Below, piece by piece: positions 60,731-64,000 of a stretch of DNA of 64,000 nucleotides; position 1 is the first letter of the stretch; each line of letters starts with the position of its first letter. The notes beneath the pieces were generated by a model, which saw only the letters and a program-made list of their open reading frames with translations, ran no database searches and was not told the DNA's origin. Source of the stretch: Periplaneta americana (Eukaryota; Arthropoda; Insecta; Blattodea; Blattidae). The position numbers were made by a program, and so were the translations under genes. The stretch lies in contig NC_091127.1 of NCBI RefSeq assembly GCF_040183065.1, positions 107,945,834-108,009,833 of the forward strand, written 5' to 3'.

Positions 60731-62222
60731 ACAATTTTTTGTGAATTTTTTGGTCATTTTTAATATTTCGAAGAACTTTTAGATCATTTTGAATGCATTT
60801 TACTTCCTTCTTTACATATAGGCCTGTTAAATTTTTTTCTAAACAAACAGCTCAGTAGTAGGCCCTACTAGTAATTACCTACTGAATAAGTGAATAACAG
60901 TAAAGTTTGAGTTTTATAGTTTGGAACAAACTTTGAAGTCCATCCCTCATTTTACTGAAGACTTCACCTTACACAACAGAAGTAATATAAAATGCTTGAC
61001 AACAGCTAAGTTTAAGTGAGGGCTTTGACTGCTACTGTTCTTTTGTCGATACTAGGGTGTCTTTAGAATTTATGTTTGAAAGGGGGGAAATTTTCACCCT
61101 TTCCTGGACAATAGGACGTTGTGTCCCCAATATGGTTCGGAAGGGATGTACTATAGTAGAAAGTATTTTTAACACAAAGATTGTAAGAATGCACGCTGCA
61201 CTCGCGATTTGTTTTGTCATTTACACTTCCCCGATCTGGAAGGTCTGGTAACAAAAGTGAAGAGCGGAAGGAGGAGGAGACTGAGAATGAAGGCACTGGC
61301 ATGGACCACCCTTGATTGAAACACATTGTAAAACCTCATTAAAATCTATAGTTTTCCTTTAAAACTTTCATTTTGTTGCATGCTCTTTTCCTTTATCTTA
61401 GTCAAATTCCAGGAAGTTGCCGCCTCTCTTTGACATTTGCAGAGTAGTCATTGAAACAAGGTGACTAATTTTTAAGAAGTTGTGATGCAAGTACAGTGAA
61501 TAATATTTAAATGTCATTTTCTTTCAATTCTATGTCATTTTTCCATTATTTTAAGGGCATTTTATTGATCATTTTAAGTAGATTTTTAGGTTATCAACAT
61601 CCGCCCCCTAGTTATGACAGGATGCATGGAGAAATGAAAACTATAATGCTTTTCACATGACTTAGTTCATGCATATCATCTTCTTCGTGACTACAATATT
61701 TAGTATGGGAGCATGTAATATTTAAATTATCACCACTAACAGTGACTGAGTCTTAACAATATAACTAGACATCATTGCTTAAGTTTGAATGGCTCATGTT
61801 GTTTTGGGAGGCTAAAAAGCTGCGACGTCCATGAACCAAGTCGCACATGAAAAGGGGTACAGGTGTTTATGCTTCCATTTGTTTGCCAACAAATGCCATC
61901 AATGATGATATTTTATTAATTAACATTGTACTGTCATAGGAACTAAAAAATGAGTTCATTAATGGCAATTTCGCATTTTCGACAGAGATAGTGATGAAAG
62001 AAATCACTACATTAAGTATCAGTTCAAGTATTAGACCCTAGTGGATCCATTACGGTCTCCTGCCATAGAATGTCCCAAATTTCTGTGACCTGGTGGAGGA
62101 TAAGACAGGATCTGTTTAGGTATTATGCTTGGAGGCATCTGTTTGACGTGTGATTTCCAGTTTGTACTGTATTATTGATTGTACTTGACAATTGAGTCCA
62201 TGTTGAGGTATTTCATAATGTC

Positions 62223-63103
62223 TAGGGTTACCATGAGAAGAAATTCTATAGGAGGACATGGAATTTAAAATAAGAGGACATTGCTGAAAAAAAGGAGAAC
62301 TTTTTAAAAACTGCTATGAACAAAATTAAAGATAAAAACAATGGCTCACCTTACTCAGTTTTCTCACTAGTTGCTGAATCAGTATTACATCTGTACCCTA
62401 CTTACCAGTAGAGCCCACTTTGTGCACAAGAGCCTGAACAGACAAACTTATATCTTGTAACAAATAACTATGGAACTGTTCACAGGACATGTCCTTGAAA
62501 TTATATTTCACCATGATGATACCTCTGTCTGTCTTCGTTAGCATGCGATTTCGTTCTTTTGTCCATTGAATAGATATTAGGAACAATACTCTTTCAGCAC
62601 TTCCATTGTGACTTGAGATAAATAAATAGAATTGATATATTTTTAAGAGTTCTGAGAAAGTTTCAGTGCTCGTAGAACTATTGGAATTGAAGAATTTTCA
62701 CCTTTGTTTTATCTAAACTTAAATCTTTGTCAAAATTAACTTGATTGGCATATCTTTGTACATTGCAGAATAAAATTGATAAAATAGCTTAGAAGCATGA
62801 ATATCTAGTGACATTTTTAGAGTGTAAGAATTCAATGCATGTCAACAGGTCATCATATTTTATGTTTTATTTTTTAAGTGCTCCAGCTTCAACCATTGAA
62901 AGCAGTTAAATTCTTTCTTAGGTTTTCACCATTTGTTTAGATATTATATGCATAATATCGCACATTATTTAATATTCATATTAATTCTAGTTGAAATGTG
63001 AAATGCTGGACATTTCAATTTTTTTTTTTAATGTCTGCCGGTCAGGATAAAATGATTAAAATAGAGGACATATCCTCCTTTTGCTGGATGAATTGTAACC
63101 CTA
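62223..63103 (-). mobile_element. hAT relic with near-perfect 8-bp TSD
   Basis: Termini TAGGGTTACCAT and, inverted, TAGGGTTACAAT pair at 11 of 12 bases. Flanks ATAATGTC (62215-62222) and ATGATGTC (63104-63111) match at 7 of 8. AGGAGGACAT/AGGACATATCCTCC words occur just inside the ends. It carries a minus-strand transposase piece. Confidence 0.75.
62398..62586 (-). pseudogene. hAT transposase C-terminal remnant
   Basis: WTKERNRMLTKTDRGIIMVK, then YNFKDMSCEQFHSYLLQD, resembles the end of a hAT transposase (the W-x-D/K-E-R-N-R-M block that follows the dimerisation domain). Only about 60 residues remain; the catalytic core is gone. Confidence 0.65.
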
Positions 63104-63111
63104 ATGATGTC

Positions 63112-63290
63112 AACAATCCTTCGATGTTCGAGAAGGGAACAACCTACAGTTCTCCTCATGAACCTCAACTCCGCTGCCGTCAAACATTTCTCATCAGTCT
63201 TCCTGATGGTCCATGCCTTACTACCATATGTAAGGACAGGTCTAGCAAGAGTCTTATAGATTTGGAGTCTGATGTGTTTACTATATTAAG
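63112..63290 (-). mobile_element. LINE fragment, antisense
   Basis: Minus-strand translation in shifting frames resembles the segment after the reverse transcriptase of a non-LTR element (RLYKT.., RTGP..., ELRF-type text, with HMVVRHGPSGRLMRN visible). The hAT relic to its left seems to be inserted beside or in it. The family is not resolved. Confidence 0.45.
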
Positions 63291-63565
63291 TATAATAATA
63301 AATAATAATCCGAGGCAGGACAGCCCATGAAAGACCATGACCGACCAGCCAGCTGCTAGCCTCACGTCCACATTTGACAAATTTGTGGTTAAAATATTGC
63401 CTATTCATAAAGTTTTATCTGATGATGTCGCTGGGCGGCGAAAACATTCATAAAAACATTAAATGTAATATAAAGGAATACATCCTTAAATATTATGCGA
63501 CAAGTCATTGACTGAAATATAAACAATATATTTATTGAACTAAAGATCTCTTTAAGACTTATCTG

Positions 63566-63592
63566 AAAAAAAAAAAAAAAAAAAAAAAAAAA
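63566..63592 (+). repeat. (A)27 tract
   Basis: An uninterrupted run of 27 A, about 100 bases downstream (in crumbs sense) of the EGF exon. It may be a retroposon tail, but no retroposon body was recognised. Confidence 0.9.
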
Positions 63593-63691
63593 CCAAAATG
63601 AATTGTTAAATTTATTAAGAAAGTAAAAATGATGAAATTTACAACTTGATAGTAAAAGAACTACTGTCCAGTTAAATTGGTTTTACTTTAC

Positions 63692-63799
63692 CTCTGAGCA
63701 GTTCTTTCCCTTGAAACTGGCAGGACATTCACAGGTATAGTCACCAGGAGAATTTTCACAATTCGGTATGCATCTTCCACCGTTTTTACAGGGTTTTTC
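63692..63799 (-). CDS. crb: Crumbs, EGF-like repeat exon
   Basis: The 108-bp exon encodes 36 residues: [20 protein letters not shown], then [16 protein letters not shown]. It has the six-cysteine pattern of an EGF-like repeat (C-x5-C-x3-C-x8-C-x-C-x8-C); the [10 protein letters not shown] spacing is that of laminin/Notch-type repeats. The acceptor TATAG precedes 63799 and the donor GTAAAG follows 63692; both ends are phase 0. The next exon in the same direction and phase is the Crumbs membrane-span exon, so this is probably the last EGF repeat before the membrane. Another EGF protein cannot be excluded by this exon alone. Confidence 0.85.
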
Positions 63800-64000
63800 C
63801 TATATAAAAACAAAAACAAATACCAATGTTCTCGACTCTGGGAAGACACAGATTTATAAGGACGGGACGTAATATAATGAATATAACACATATTATACTT
63901 TCCTGAGCAGCCTAGGAAGGAGATATACACCAGTGCTTGGCATAGAGATTTCCCATGTGCGCATGAGCAATTTTAAAAGAGTATGTTAGTTGGGAGGCCG
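63800..64000 (-). other. crb: Upstream crumbs intron, runs off the window
   Basis: AT-rich sequence before the acceptor at 63800. No further exon is visible before the window ends. Confidence 0.5.

Larger units (their letters stand above)
58643..61610 (+). mobile_element. hAT element 5 (non-autonomous) in the crumbs intron, 8-bp TSD
   Basis: Perfect duplications GTTATGAC at 58635-58642 and 61611-61618. Termini TAGAGGGCGGACATTGAT and, inverted, TAGGGGGCGGATGTTGAT pair at 16 of 18 bases. Subterminal TTTTGGTCATTTTT/TAGATCATTTT words recur, as in the hAT at 45742-49164, to which it looks related. Without the nested LINE it is about 1.0 kb, and no transposase was recognised. Confidence 0.9.
57740..63691 (-). 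other. crb: Crumbs intron between EGF and membrane-span exons
   Basis: The donor GTAAAG at 63691-63686 and the acceptor CAG ending at 57740 are both phase 0, so the two exons can be joined directly. The intron holds a SINE dimer, a hAT with a nested LINE, and a hAT relic. No further exon is visible, although one could be hidden in the unassigned parts (61619-62214 or 63290-63565). Confidence 0.65.

Overview
The window is animal nuclear DNA, almost certainly from a large-genome insect. Spliced exons of two conserved insect genes sit among wide AT-rich stretches and many transposable elements. A SINE near 1 kb resembles the Talua family that I remember from termites, so I infer a cockroach or termite (Blattodea). 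That assignment is an inference and no species was verified.

Host genes. The last coding exon of a SERTA-domain gene, most like Drosophila taranis, lies on the + strand at 5749-7601. It is followed by a probable 3'UTR and about 9 kb of AT-rich DNA. At the right end, on the - strand, are two exons of crumbs: an EGF-like exon (63692-63799) and the terminal exon coding for the membrane span and the 37-residue tail ending ERLI (57509-57739). The roughly 6 kb between them is read as a crumbs intron and is packed with SINE, hAT and LINE insertions.

Layout. 0-5.7 kb: antisense tails of two LINE families, SINEs and a 43-bp minisatellite. 5.7-17 kb: the taranis exon and AT-rich noncoding DNA. 17-20.2 kb: a mariner-type transposase relic and a decayed DUF7869-like gene. 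20.4-37.3 kb: a degenerate ATCAC/ACATC satellite about 17 kb long, interrupted by a pogo-like relic, a nearly intact Penelope-like element, two hAT elements (one with an unbroken 494-codon transposase), a short AT-rich insert and an R1-type LINE piece. The satellite reads ACATCAC to the left of the LINE piece and GTGATGT to its right. 39.0-45.7 kb: a nest in which a mariner-type element holds a Penelope-like element that in turn holds a LINE, a hAT and a TA-flanked MITE. 45.7-49.2 kb: a second nest, with a THAP/DDE element inside the dimerisation domain of a hAT. 49.2-57.5 kb: mostly unassigned DNA with SINEs, possibly including the crumbs 3'UTR.

Most of the mobile elements are dead from frameshifts and stop codons. 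The hAT at 28726-30921 and, less surely, the Penelope-like element at 22579-24929 look recent. Both Penelope-like elements carry terminal folds that match the hammerhead ribozyme core with one extra U. Target-site duplications read directly from the sequence fix the edges of ten insertions and the order of nesting.
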